From Pseudomonas sp. (lineage in GTDB: Bacteria; Pseudomonadota; Gammaproteobacteria; Pseudomonadales; Pseudomonadaceae), in contig NZ_PEKX01000008.1 in NCBI RefSeq assembly GCF_002796985.1, forward strand, positions 299,362 to 363,361: a stretch of 64,000 nt of DNA, in the 5' to 3' direction. Positions 51,139 to 59,998 of the stretch are shown piece by piece. Within the stretch, counting starts at the first letter, position 1. Each line of letters begins with the position of its first letter. The notes beneath the pieces were generated by a model. The model saw only the letters and a list, made by a program, of their open reading frames with translations. It had not been told where the DNA came from and made no database searches. A program made the position numbers and the translations under genes.

Positions 51139-51411
51139 CTAGCTCTTGTTACGTGCGGGAAATGTCTCAAGCTCACCAAGGAGGGCGGCCTTGTGTGCCG
51201 GCGGCAGGTCGTTCCAGTGCACATCCAGCAGGGCGCCCTCAATCGCATAGAGCAGCACTTTCGACGCGCGGAAGCCGCGGGCGCGCACGGCTCGGTAAGC
51301 GCCGACCGCCCCCAGGCGGCGCAGGTCGCTGGCGCTGTGGATACCCACGGCATGCAGCCATTGGGCTGAGGTCTTGCCAAGATTTTTCAGGTGCAGCAGT
51401 TCGTCGTTCAT
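51139..51411 (-). CDS. TfoX C-terminal domain-like protein
   Basis: A 90-residue protein that fits the C-terminal helical domain of TfoX/Sxy: LKNLGKTSAQWLHAVGIHSASDLRRLGAVGAYRAVRARG. It includes a helix-hairpin-helix-like NLGKTSAQWL. It has no N-terminal TfoX domain, so full competence-regulator function is not implied. It is upstream of cbpA on the same strand, 104 bases away. Role unknown. Confidence 0.82.
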   Translation of the reverse strand: MNDELLHLKNLGKTSAQWLHAVGIHSASDLRRLGAVGAYRAVRARGFRASKVLLYAIEGALLDVHWNDLPPAHKAALLGELETFPARNKS

Positions 51412-51633
51412 CGTCTGTCCTTGCGATGGGCGCGATGGGTGTCAGGTCTTGATAGGGCCGAGAACTGCTCGTAGCGGCCGGACACGCTCAGGGAAGTGTA
51501 GCGTTGACTGGGAAAAACGTGGCTTTGTGACATCGCCGTGAATGCGGGCAGGGCTTTGGCGAGGGCTTGCGGGGTGGCGTGGCCACCAGCCGGGATCGCC
51601 GCGCGAGGGCGATCCCGGCCGACAGGTGGTGGA

Positions 51634-53196
51634 TCAGAGGCCCGGCAGGCGCTGACGGATGCTGGCGATCAGGGCGTCGAGGCTGGCGGCGTCCGGGGTG
51701 TCGACGCGCTTGCTGTGTTGCTGCTCCTCGGTGCTGATGGCGTCACGGCTGGCCAGTTGCGCCTGGATGACTTCCAGGGTCGCGTCGGACGGATCGTTGC
51801 CATCGCTCTGGCGCTGGGCCAGCCAGCCGGCGATCACGGCCTCCGGTGCGTGGCAATCGAGGATCAGGAAGGGCACGCCGGTTTCTTCGGCGATTTCCCA
51901 GGCCGCAGCACGTTGCTCAAGCTTGAGGAAGGTGGCGTCCAGCACCACCGGGTAGCCGGCGCGGAGGATATCCACAGCCAGTTCGTTCAGACGCTGGTAG
52001 GTTGCCGCCGTGGCGTCCGCCTCATAGATGCCGCTCTTGAGCTGACCTTGCTGTGCAGCGTTCTGCTCGCCGAACAGGCGTTTGCGCTCCACGTCCGAGC
52101 GCAGGCGTACGGCGCCCAGCGCTTCGACCAGGCGCAGCGCCACCTGGCTCTTGCCGACGGCGGAAACGCCCACGGTCACGGCCAGGAAGCGCGAAGGGAT
52201 GGCGCTGTAGCTTTCCGCCAGGTTGGCGTAGTTGCGGTACTGGCGCAGGGTCGCGGCCTTCTGCACGGCGTCGGTCTGGTGCGCCAGGCTGAACAGCGCG
52301 ATCTTGGCGCGAACCAGGGCGCGGTAAGCCTTGTAGAAGTTCAGCAGGGCCAGGGACTGGTAGTCGCCGGTGTATTCCAGATACTGGCTGACGAAACGTC
52401 GCGACAGGCATTTCAGGCCGCGGTCTTCCAGGTCCATGGCGAGGAAGGCGTAGTCGGCGGTGACGTCAGTGAAGCGGAACGGCTCGTTGAACTCGATGCA
52501 GTCGAACAGCACGACCTTGCCGTCGATGATCGCGGCGTTACCCAGGTGGATGTCACCGTGGCACTCGCGGATGAATCCGTTGGTCTTGCGCTGCTCGAAC
52601 ACGCCGTGCAGGCGCTCGAAGCTGGACTCGGCCCAGGCTTCCAGAGCGTCGAGCTGCAGCAGGTCGGCCTTGTCGGAGAGCATCGGGCGAATCTGCTCGA
52701 AGTTCTGCCGCACCGGCGCCATGCAGGCCTCCGGGGTACCCAGCGGGTGTTCGGTGGGGACGACCGGGGTGCGCCGATGGAAGTCGGCGATCTGCTTGGC
52801 CAGGCCGTCGATATGCTCGGCGCCCAGTTCTCCGCGGGCCTGCACTTCGCTGAGCAACTGGGTCTGCGGGAATTCGCGGCACTGGATCATGTACTCGATG
52901 GCCGGGCCTTCGCCGTTCAGTTGCGGGGCGGACTCGCTGCCGGTGATGGCAATCACGTTGAGGTACAGGCCTTCGGTCAGGCGCTGGTTCAGGCGCAGTT
53001 CTTCTTCGCAGAAGTGCTTGCGCTGGGCGAGGTCGGTGAAGTCGAGGAAGCCGAAGTTCACCGGCTTCTTGATCTTGTAGACGTAGGAGCCAGTGAGCAG
53101 CACCCAGGAGATGTGGGTTTCGATGAGCCGGAAGCCTTCGACCGGATGAGGGAAGAGGGCGGGGTTCTGCAGGGCTGCGAGTAAGGTCTGGCTCAC
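51634..53196 (-). CDS. Fusion of APH-like kinase fold and P-loop ATPase/kinase
   Basis: A 520-residue two-domain protein. The N-terminal part (about 1-300) has the aminoglycoside-phosphotransferase fold: VYKIKKPVNFGFLDF, then RECHGDIHLGNAAIIDGKVVLFDCIEFNEPFRFTD, whose HGDIHLGN and FDCIEF correspond to the Brenner and DxD-like motifs. The C-terminal part (about 330-520) is a P-loop kinase with GVSAVGKS, VLDATFLKLEQR and a Zeta-toxin/AAA_33 likeness. GTG at 53196 is the start. The two halves are both intact nucleotide-binding modules. The substrate is unknown, and resistance is not implied. Confidence 0.82.
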   Translation of the reverse strand: MSQTLLAALQNPALFPHPVEGFRLIETHISWVLLTGSYVYKIKKPVNFGFLDFTDLAQRKHFCEEELRLNQRLTEGLYLNVIAITGSESAPQLNGEGPAIEYMIQCREFPQTQLLSEVQARGELGAEHIDGLAKQIADFHRRTPVVPTEHPLGTPEACMAPVRQNFEQIRPMLSDKADLLQLDALEAWAESSFERLHGVFEQRKTNGFIRECHGDIHLGNAAIIDGKVVLFDCIEFNEPFRFTDVTADYAFLAMDLEDRGLKCLSRRFVSQYLEYTGDYQSLALLNFYKAYRALVRAKIALFSLAHQTDAVQKAATLRQYRNYANLAESYSAIPSRFLAVTVGVSAVGKSQVALRLVEALGAVRLRSDVERKRLFGEQNAAQQGQLKSGIYEADATAATYQRLNELAVDILRAGYPVVLDATFLKLEQRAAAWEIAEETGVPFLILDCHAPEAVIAGWLAQRQSDGNDPSDATLEVIQAQLASRDAISTEEQQHSKRVDTPDAASLDALIASIRQRLPGL

Positions 53197-53398
53197 GTGA
53201 TGTCCTTTCCGGTCGAATTTCTGAAGGCAGGCATTATGGCGGCTGGGTCGGCGGCTGCAAACTCTGTGGCCGAGCGGCAACCAAATGGCCATGGCGGGGT
53301 CATAGCTCGGCGACTGCCGACTTCGCGAGATGCGCGGCAGTTCGCATCAAGCCCGGACGCCCGCGGGAGCGGCGTCTGTCTCCTGTGGACAAAGTACG

Positions 53399-53404
53399 TA
53401 TAAT
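53399..53404 (+). promoter_or_regulatory. -10 box close to the mrcB start
   Basis: A perfect TATAAT ends 8 bases before the mrcB ATG (53413), with only a weak -35 (CTGTCT) at about 17 bases. Transcription would begin within a few bases of the ATG. Confidence 0.55.
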
Positions 53405-53412
53405 GCGCCGCC

Positions 53413-55737
53413 ATGACGCGTCCCCGATCTTCCAAACCCCGTAAAAAAAGCGGCAAATCGTCGCCTGCCATGCGCAAGTGGCTGGGCTGGGCACTCAAGC
53501 TCGGTCTGGTCGGTGTGGTGGTGCTGGCCGGTTTTGCCGTGTACCTCGATGCGGTTGTCCAGGAGAAGTTCTCCGGCAAGCGCTGGACTATTCCCGCCAA
53601 GGTTTACGCCCGGCCGCTGGAGCTGTTCGTCGGCCTGAAAATGGGCAAGGACGACTTCCTGCGTGAGCTGGACGCGCTCGGCTATCGCCGCGAAGCCTCG
53701 GTGGCAGGGCCCGGTGCCGTTGCGGTATCCGGCAATGCCGTCGACCTGAATACCCGTGGCTTCCAGTTTTATGAAGGTGCCGAGCCGGCGCAGCGCATTC
53801 GTGTGCGCTTCTCCGGTAACTATGTCGCCGGCCTGAGCCGCGCCAACGGTGGCGACCTTGCCGTTGCGCGCATGGAGCCGCTGCTGATCGGCGGCCTGTA
53901 CCCGGCGCACAATGAAGATCGCATTCTGATCAAGCTCGACCAGGTGCCGCCGTACCTGATCGATACCCTGGTCGCCGTGGAAGACCGCGACTTCTGGAAC
54001 CACCATGGCGTCTCGATCAAGTCCATTGCCCGCGCCATGTGGGTCAACGCCAGCGCCGGCCAGTTGCGCCAGGGCGGCAGTACGCTGACCCAGCAGTTGG
54101 TGAAGAACTTCTTCCTGACCAACGAACGCAGTCTGTCGCGCAAGCTCACCGAAGCCATGATGGCGGTGCTGCTGGAGCTGCACTACGACAAGCGCGAAAT
54201 CCTCGAGGGTTACCTCAACGAGGTGTTCCTCGGCCAGGACGGTCAGCGCTCGGTGAACGGCTTCGGCCTGGCCAGCCAGTATTTCTTCAGTCAACCGCTG
54301 TCGGAGCTCAAGCTGCCGCAGGTGGCTCTGCTGGTCGGCATGGTGAAAGGGCCTTCCTATTACAACCCGCGCCGCAACCCGGAGCGCGCGCTGGAGCGCC
54401 GCAACGTCGTGCTCGATGTGCTCGCCGAGCAGGGCGTGATCACCCCCGAGGAAGCTGCCGCCGCCAAGCAGGCGCCGCTGGGCGTGACCCGCCAGGGCAG
54501 CATGGCCAACAGCTCCTATCCGGCTTTCCTCGACCTGGTGAAGCGCCAGCTGCGCGAAGACTACCGCGACGAGGACCTGACCGAAGAAGGCCTGCGGATC
54601 TTCACCAGCTTCGACCCCATCCTGCAGATGAAGGCCGAGTCCGCCGTCAGCGAAACCTTCAAGCGTCTTGAGGGCCGCAAGGGCGTTGCCGAAACCGAAA
54701 CCGCGATGGTCGTGACCAACCCGGAAACCGGTGAGATTCAGGCCTTGATCGGGAGTCGCGATCCACGTTTCGCCGGCTTCAACCGTGCCGTCGATGCGGT
54801 GCGACCGATTGGTTCACTGGTCAAGCCGGCGGTCTACCTGACCGCGCTGGAGCGGCCGAGTCAATACACCCTGACCAGCTACATCCAGGACGAACCGTTC
54901 CAGGTCAAGGGCAAGGACGGGCAGGTGTGGAAGCCGCAGAACTATGACCACCAGGCGCGCGGCACCATCTTCCTCTACCAGGGGCTGGCCAACTCGCTGA
55001 ACCTGTCCACCGCCAAGCTCGGCCTGGACCTGGGCGTGCCCAACGTGCTGAAGACCCTGGAACGCCTGGGCGTCTCGCCGAACTGGCCGGCCTACCCGTC
55101 GATGTTGCTGGGCGCCGGCGCGCTGAGCCCGATGCAGGTGGCGACCATGTACCAGACCATCGCCAGCGGCGGCTTCAATACCCCGCTGCGCAGCATCCGT
55201 AGCGTGCTGGCTGCGGACGGGCAGCCGCTCAAGCGCTACCCGTTCCAGGTCGAGCAGCGCTTCGATCCGGGTTCCATCTACCTGGTGCAGAGTGCGATGC
55301 AGCGTGTGATGCGCGAGGGCACTGGTCGCTCGGTCTACAACCAGTTGCCGTCGTCCCTGACCCTGGCCGGCAAGACTGGCACCACCAACGATTCCCGCGA
55401 CAGCTGGTTCTCTGGCTTCGGTCAGGACCTGCTGGCAGTGGTGTGGATCGGCCGCGACGACAATGGCAAGACGCCGCTCACCGGGGCCACTGGCGCGCTG
55501 CAGATCTGGACCAGCTTCATGCGCAAGGCCGACCCCGCTCCGCTGGATATGCCGATGCCGGACAACGTGGTGCAGGCCTGGGTCGATCCACATACCGGGC
55601 AGGGCACTGACGCCAACTGCCCCGGTGCAGTGCAGATGCCTTATATTCGAGGAAGCGAACCTGCGCCGGGCGCGGGTTGCGGAAACCAGGCCCCCGCCGG
55701 CGAAGTCATGGACTGGGTGCGCGGCTGGCTGAACTGA
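53413..55737 (+). CDS. mrcB: Penicillin-binding protein 1B (bifunctional)
   Basis: Peptidoglycan synthase in the inner membrane. The 774 residues have a basic cytoplasmic tail, a membrane helix (about 28-48), the UvrB/YAF2-like domain, and a glycosyltransferase with catalytic Glu190 in VEDRDFWNHHG and the GGSTLTQQL motif. The transpeptidase has Ser468 in the SLVK tetrad, SLN (about 527) and KTGTT. It polymerises glycan strands and cross-links them with LpoB-type partners. No Shine-Dalgarno is seen before the ATG at 53413, just the nearby TATAAT. A lipoprotein gene lies 16 bases downstream and may be co-transcribed. Confidence 0.95.
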   Translation: MTRPRSSKPRKKSGKSSPAMRKWLGWALKLGLVGVVVLAGFAVYLDAVVQEKFSGKRWTIPAKVYARPLELFVGLKMGKDDFLRELDALGYRREASVAGPGAVAVSGNAVDLNTRGFQFYEGAEPAQRIRVRFSGNYVAGLSRANGGDLAVARMEPLLIGGLYPAHNEDRILIKLDQVPPYLIDTLVAVEDRDFWNHHGVSIKSIARAMWVNASAGQLRQGGSTLTQQLVKNFFLTNERSLSRKLTEAMMAVLLELHYDKREILEGYLNEVFLGQDGQRSVNGFGLASQYFFSQPLSELKLPQVALLVGMVKGPSYYNPRRNPERALERRNVVLDVLAEQGVITPEEAAAAKQAPLGVTRQGSMANSSYPAFLDLVKRQLREDYRDEDLTEEGLRIFTSFDPILQMKAESAVSETFKRLEGRKGVAETETAMVVTNPETGEIQALIGSRDPRFAGFNRAVDAVRPIGSLVKPAVYLTALERPSQYTLTSYIQDEPFQVKGKDGQVWKPQNYDHQARGTIFLYQGLANSLNLSTAKLGLDLGVPNVLKTLERLGVSPNWPAYPSMLLGAGALSPMQVATMYQTIASGGFNTPLRSIRSVLAADGQPLKRYPFQVEQRFDPGSIYLVQSAMQRVMREGTGRSVYNQLPSSLTLAGKTGTTNDSRDSWFSGFGQDLLAVVWIGRDDNGKTPLTGATGALQIWTSFMRKADPAPLDMPMPDNVVQAWVDPHTGQGTDANCPGAVQMPYIRGSEPAPGAGCGNQAPAGEVMDWVRGWLN

Positions 55738-55753
55738 TGCGAGAGGATTGGAA

Positions 55754-56581
55754 GTGAGAAAAGCTTGGTTTGCAGCGTCGGCGACTCTGGCGCTTCTGTC
55801 CGGTTGTGCGTCCCCGCAGCACGGTGCGATTCCCGTGCAGGATTCCGGTACCTCCGTTTCCAACTCGGAACGTGTTGGTCGTGCGGGTGGTAACACTCAG
55901 GCGCCGGTCAGGGCCGGTGCCGGCCAGAGCATCCCGCAGGGCGACTCCGGCGTTACCGTGATGGTCCCGCAGGATGCAGGCGCTGCACCGATCCAGACTT
56001 TCCCGGCACAGACCGGCGCCGCGCCGATCAGCACTGCTCCGATGACCACGTCCCCGGGTGCCGCCGGCTCGACCTATTCTTCGCAGCAGCCGATCGCCAC
56101 CAGCGGCGGTATCACCTCCAGCGGTGGTTTCAAGTCGCAGACCTACCAGCAGCCTGCGTACCAGACTCAGCAGGTCGCGCCGTCGAGTCAGGGCAGCACC
56201 TACCAGGGGCCGTCCGGGATTCCGTCGAGTAACTCCGGGCTCTCGGCTGACGAGCAGCTGGATGGTCCGGTGCTGGCGCTGCTGACTTCCGCTTCGCAGC
56301 AGCAGGGTGCTGGTGATCTGAATGGTGCGTCCGCCAGCCTGGAGCGTGCTCAGCGCATCGCTCCGCGCGAGCCACAAGTGCTTTACAAGCTGGCCCAGGT
56401 TCGCCTGGCCCAGGGGGATGCGGCGCAGGCCGAGCAGGTAGCGCTGCGCGGCCTGTCTCTGGCCAATGGACGCCCGACCATGCAGGCCAGCCTGTGGGAC
56501 CTGATCGCCAAGTGCCGTGACCAGCAGGGCAATGCTGCCGGCGCCGCCGAGGCGCGTCAGAAAGCCAAGGTGACCCTGTAA
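55754..56581 (+). CDS. TPR-repeat outer-membrane lipoprotein, possible PBP1b activator
   Basis: A 275-residue lipoprotein: MRKAWFAASATLALLSGC has a lipobox with Cys18, next residue Ala. A long Ser/Thr/Gln/Pro/Gly-rich unstructured segment (about 25-165) follows, then TPR-like helices (about 175-275: LNGASASLERAQRIAPREPQVLYKLAQVRLAQGDAAQAEQVALR). It starts with GTG at 55754, after GAGAGGA, 16 bases behind mrcB. P. aeruginosa encodes the PBP1b activator LpoP, a TPR lipoprotein, near its ponB/mrcB gene, so LpoP is the most likely identity. The domain order and position fit. Confidence 0.78.
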   Translation: MRKAWFAASATLALLSGCASPQHGAIPVQDSGTSVSNSERVGRAGGNTQAPVRAGAGQSIPQGDSGVTVMVPQDAGAAPIQTFPAQTGAAPISTAPMTTSPGAAGSTYSSQQPIATSGGITSSGGFKSQTYQQPAYQTQQVAPSSQGSTYQGPSGIPSSNSGLSADEQLDGPVLALLTSASQQQGAGDLNGASASLERAQRIAPREPQVLYKLAQVRLAQGDAAQAEQVALRGLSLANGRPTMQASLWDLIAKCRDQQGNAAGAAEARQKAKVTL

Positions 56582-56910
56582 TGGATGCCCGTGTATTGGC
56601 TGTTGCCGATCAGTTGCTGCTGATCGAGCGGGAGCTGCGTGCGATCGGCATGTGGGGGAGTGAAAGCCCGTCGACGGACAGGCTTTCCAGCATCGAGCCC
56701 TTCTGCGTGGATACGCTGGCGCTGGAGGAGTGGCTGCAGTGGATATTTCTGCCGCGGATGAAGCTGATCATTGAAAACGGCGCGGACCTGCCTAATGCCT
56801 CGGGTATCCGTGCTATCGCGGAAATGGCCTATGCCAACGAAGGCGCGCGAGTAACAGCGCTGCTGGATGCGCTCGGCGCCTTCGACCAGTTGATCAGTCC
56901 GACGGCCTGA
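56581..56910 (+). CDS. YqcC family protein
   Basis: A 109-residue YqcC-type protein: VADQLLLIERELRAIGMWG, then PFCVDTLALEEWLQWIFLPRMK and AEMAYANEGARVTALLDALGAFDQLIS. YqcC proteins stand with the tRNA modification gene truC in E. coli, although here it follows the TPR lipoprotein gene, sharing an A of TAATG. Function is unknown. The DUF4124 gene converges on it with only 7 bases between stops. Confidence 0.85.
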   Translation: MDARVLAVADQLLLIERELRAIGMWGSESPSTDRLSSIEPFCVDTLALEEWLQWIFLPRMKLIIENGADLPNASGIRAIAEMAYANEGARVTALLDALGAFDQLISPTA

Positions 56911-56917
56911 ACGGGCG

Positions 56918-57370
56918 TCAGTTGCAGTTCTCGCGAATGCTTTTCTCGCTGGCCGCGATGCGTTCCTGACGCTCCTCTTCGGTGATTCGGCGCAGGTCAC
57001 CGTTGCCGTCATCCACTCGGATGCGCGGGTTGTTCTTCAGTTGGGCCACGTCAACACGCAGCTTGTCGCATTGCTTCAGGCGCTCGGCTTCCTGCTGCGC
57101 CACTTCCTGGCGCACTTTCTCGTCGGCGGCCTTCTGTTTCTCGTCGTCGCTGGGTGGCAGGGGCTGCACGGCGGCGGCGGGCGGCGGGAAGTTGCTGCTG
57201 GCCTTGGGTGGGGCGGCATTGGTGTTGACGGTGGCGGCGCTGGCGCCTTCGGGCGGTTGCGCGCCGAAGTGGGTAATGCCCTGAGCGTCGACCCATTTGT
57301 AGACCTGCGCGGCCATCACGGTCGGGGCCAGTGCGAGCAGCAGGCTGCCCATGAAAATCGTCCGTCGCAT
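56918..57370 (-). CDS. DUF4124 domain secreted protein
   Basis: A 150-residue protein with signal peptide (MRRTIFMGSLLLALAPTVMA) followed by the DUF4124 motif QVYKWVDAQGITHFGAQPPEGA. A coiled coil rich in Glu/Gln/Lys (about 75-105) follows, and a conserved-looking tail NPRIRVDDGNGDLRRITEEERQERI. DUF4124 occurs in many Pseudomonas periplasmic proteins; no function is established. It is divergent from ilvI across a 403-base gap. Confidence 0.85.
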   Translation of the reverse strand: MRRTIFMGSLLLALAPTVMAAQVYKWVDAQGITHFGAQPPEGASAATVNTNAAPPKASSNFPPPAAAVQPLPPSDDEKQKAADEKVRQEVAQQEAERLKQCDKLRVDVAQLKNNPRIRVDDGNGDLRRITEEERQERIAASEKSIRENCN

Positions 57371-57773
57371 GCTTTGTCGATCCTTGGGAGGCGGAGTCTG
57401 TCGGTAACTATAACCAAATCGTGCGCTTATTCACTCTGAGAAAGTTCACATCCCTGCTTCATTCAAAGCCATATATGGCTTGACTTGGCCGCTTCGTTTC
57501 AGAAGAATCCAAGGTTCGCTGCAGTGGGCCGGCCGCAAGCTGGTTTTACTCGGCAGACAAGAGGTGCTACCCGCGCCGTAAAGTTTCACCCTGTTTCGCG
57601 TTACCTCGCGCTGGGTGGAGGCTCTCCGTAACACAAACAGGAGTGTCTCCAGGTTCTGCTCAATCGGCAGTCGACGTAGCCGGCGATTACATTCGCCCAT
57701 GTCTGCCGGGCAGCCATCCAAGTCGGTCCCCCACGTTGGGGGTTTCCGTATATAGCGTTCTAGAGGTGACAAC
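57371..57773. other. Long leader/intergenic region before ilvI
   Basis: 403 bases between DUF4124 and ilvI. A CCCCCA-CGT-TGGGGG stem with TTT lies at 57728-57745, 28 bases before the ilvI start. The region has no leader peptide rich in Leu/Ile/Val, so classical attenuation is not supported. An 18-codon frame at 57699-57755 crosses the stem but has no good Shine-Dalgarno. The segment is unusually long for a simple promoter and may be a regulatory leader. Confidence 0.45.
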
Positions 57774-59504
57774 GTGGAACTTTTATCCGGCGCTGAAATG
57801 GTCGTCCGCTCCCTGCGTGACGAAGGCGTTAAGTACATCTACGGGTACCCGGGCGGTGCCCTCCTGCATATCTACGACGCTCTGTTCAAAGAGAGCGAAG
57901 TCACCCATATCCTGGTTCGCCACGAGCAGGCCGCCACCCACATGGCCGATGGCTATGCGCGTGCCACCGGCAAGCCGGGTGTGGTGCTGGTGACCTCGGG
58001 TCCCGGCGCGACCAACGCCGTTACCGGCATCGCCACTGCCTACATGGACTCCATCCCGATGGTGGTGATCTCCGGCCAGGTGGCGAGCAACATGGTCGGC
58101 ACCGACGCGTTCCAGGAAACCGACATGGTCGGTATTTCCCGCCCGATCGTGAAGCACAGCTTCATCATCAAGCACCCGTCGGAAATCCCTGAGGTCATCA
58201 AGAAGGCCTTCTATATTGCCCAGTCCGGCCGTCCCGGTCCGGTGGTGATCGATATTCCGAAGGATATGGGCGATCCGACCCAGAAGTTCGAATACAACTA
58301 CCCGAAAAAAGTGAAGCTGCGCTCCTACAGCCCAGCGGTTCGCGGCCACTCCGGCCAGATCCGCAAGGCTGCCGAGATGCTGCTGGCCGCCAAGCGCCCG
58401 ATCATCTACGCCGGTGGTGGTGTGATCATGGGTAATGCCGCTGAGCCGCTGACCGAAGTGGCGCGCATGCTCAACTTGCCAGTCACCAATACCCTGATGG
58501 GTCTGGGCGGCTATCCGGGCACCGATCGCCAGTTCGTCGGCATGCTCGGCATGCACGGCAGCTACACCGCGAACCTCGCGATGCACCACGCTGACGTGAT
58601 CTTCGCTGTCGGCGCGCGCTTCGACGACCGCGTGATCAATGGCGAAACCGCCGCCAAGTTCTGCCCGAACGCCAAGTTCATCCACGTCGACATCGATCCG
58701 GCCTCGATCTCCAAGACCGTGAAAGCCGACATCCCGATCGTTGGCCCGGTGGACAGCGTCCTGACCGAAATGGTCGCGATCCTCAAGGAAATCGGTGAGA
58801 CCCCGAATCAGGAAGCCCAGGCTGCCTGGTGGAAGCAGATCGAGGAATGGCGCGGTTCGCGTGGCCTGTTCCCGTACAGCATGGGCGACGGCAGCATCAT
58901 CAAGCCGCAGACCGTGATCGAGACCCTCTGCGAAGTTACCCACGGTGATGCCTTCGTCGCTTCCGATGTGGGTCAGCACCAGATGTTCGCCGCGCAGTAC
59001 TACCGCTTCAACAAACCCAATCGCTGGATCAACTCCGGCGGCCTGGGCACCATGGGCTTCGGTTTCCCGGCCGCCATGGGTGTGAAGCTGAACTTCCCCG
59101 AAGCCGACGTCGCCTGCGTGACCGGTGAAGGCAGCATCCAGATGAACATCCAGGAGCTGTCCACCTGCCTGCAGTACGACCTGCCGGTGAAGATCGTCAA
59201 CCTGAACAACGGTGCGCTGGGCATGGTCCGCCAATGGCAGGACATGCAGTACAACAGCCGCTATTCGCACTCCTACATGGAATCGCTGCCGGACTTCGTC
59301 AAGTTGGCTGAAGCGTACGGCCACGTCGGCATGCGCATCACCGACCTGAAAGATCTGAAACCGATGATGGAAGAAGCCTTCGCGATGAAGAATCGCCTGG
59401 TCTTCCTCGACATCCAGGTCGATACCAGCGAGCACGTCTACCCGATGCAGATCCGCGGTGGTGCGATGCGCGACATGTGGCTGAGCAAGACGGAGCGTAC
59501 CTGA
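57774..59504 (+). CDS. ilvI: Acetolactate synthase large subunit
   Basis: Thiamin diphosphate enzyme that joins two pyruvates to acetolactate, or pyruvate and ketobutyrate, for Val, Leu and Ile. The 576 residues have the catalytic Glu51 in RHEQAA, the FAD/ThDP fold and a C-terminal ThDP motif. That motif reads GEGSIQMN with Glu452 where Asp is usual (GDGS), although the NLNN end is intact. Start is GTG at 57774 after GAGGTG. ilvH follows 2 bases after the stop. The enzyme supplies the ketoisovalerate needed by panB at 32 kb. Confidence 0.95.
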   Translation: MELLSGAEMVVRSLRDEGVKYIYGYPGGALLHIYDALFKESEVTHILVRHEQAATHMADGYARATGKPGVVLVTSGPGATNAVTGIATAYMDSIPMVVISGQVASNMVGTDAFQETDMVGISRPIVKHSFIIKHPSEIPEVIKKAFYIAQSGRPGPVVIDIPKDMGDPTQKFEYNYPKKVKLRSYSPAVRGHSGQIRKAAEMLLAAKRPIIYAGGGVIMGNAAEPLTEVARMLNLPVTNTLMGLGGYPGTDRQFVGMLGMHGSYTANLAMHHADVIFAVGARFDDRVINGETAAKFCPNAKFIHVDIDPASISKTVKADIPIVGPVDSVLTEMVAILKEIGETPNQEAQAAWWKQIEEWRGSRGLFPYSMGDGSIIKPQTVIETLCEVTHGDAFVASDVGQHQMFAAQYYRFNKPNRWINSGGLGTMGFGFPAAMGVKLNFPEADVACVTGEGSIQMNIQELSTCLQYDLPVKIVNLNNGALGMVRQWQDMQYNSRYSHSYMESLPDFVKLAEAYGHVGMRITDLKDLKPMMEEAFAMKNRLVFLDIQVDTSEHVYPMQIRGGAMRDMWLSKTERT

Positions 59505-59506
59505 TC

Positions 59507-59998
59507 ATGCGACACATCATTTCCCTGCTGCTGGAAAACGAACCCGGTGCGCTCTCCCGAGTGGTTGGCCTGTTCTCCCAGCGCAACTACAACATCGAAA
59601 GCCTGACCGTCGCTCCGACCGAGGATCCGACACTGTCGCGCCTGACCCTGACCACCGCCGGTCAGGATGAGGTCATCGAGCAGATCACCAAGAACCTCAA
59701 CAAGCTCATCGAGGTGGTAAAACTGGTGAATCTCTCGGAGAGCGCGCACATCGAGCGCGAACTGATGCTGGTGAAAGTGAAGGCCACCGGTGCTCAGCGC
59801 GCCGAGGTCAAGCGCACCACCGACATCTTCCGCGGACAGATCGTCGACGTCACCAGCAGCGTCTACACCGTGCAGCTGGCGGGTACCAGTGACAAGCTGG
59901 ACAGCTTCATCCAGGCCGTCGGCACCGCGTCGATCCTCGAAGTTGTCCGCAGCGGCGTCACCGGCATTGCCCGTGGCGACAAGACTCTCAGCATCTGA
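59507..59998 (+). CDS. ilvH: Acetolactate synthase regulatory subunit
   Basis: Regulatory subunit that activates IlvI and gives feedback inhibition by valine. The 163 residues begin with the ACT domain MRHIISLLLENEPGALSRVVGLFSQRNYNIESL and have a second domain with KATGAQRAEVKRTTDIFRGQIVDVT. The ATG at 59507 fits IlvH proteins of about 163 residues. Its end is duplicated: the last bases of the gene and their stop region are repeated once in the gap (see repeat at 59983). Confidence 0.95.
   Translation: MRHIISLLLENEPGALSRVVGLFSQRNYNIESLTVAPTEDPTLSRLTLTTAGQDEVIEQITKNLNKLIEVVKLVNLSESAHIERELMLVKVKATGAQRAEVKRTTDIFRGQIVDVTSSVYTVQLAGTSDKLDSFIQAVGTASILEVVRSGVTGIARGDKTLSI

Noticed and set aside
51538..53184. 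A 548-codon plus-strand frame opposite the kinase fusion gene
   Set aside because: The minus strand encodes clear kinase motifs; the opposite frame is low-complexity and Val/Gln/Glu-rich.
51634..53196. Aminoglycoside resistance gene
   Set aside because: The APH-like fold is shared by many kinases. Fusion to a P-loop domain and a core-genome position speak against resistance.
57699..57755. An 18-codon frame before ilvI as attenuator leader peptide
   Set aside because: It has only two Val and one Ile codon, no clear Shine-Dalgarno, and the hairpin has too few T residues.
57783..59435. A 550-codon minus-strand frame opposite ilvI
   Set aside because: Shadow of ilvI with no likeness to any protein I know.
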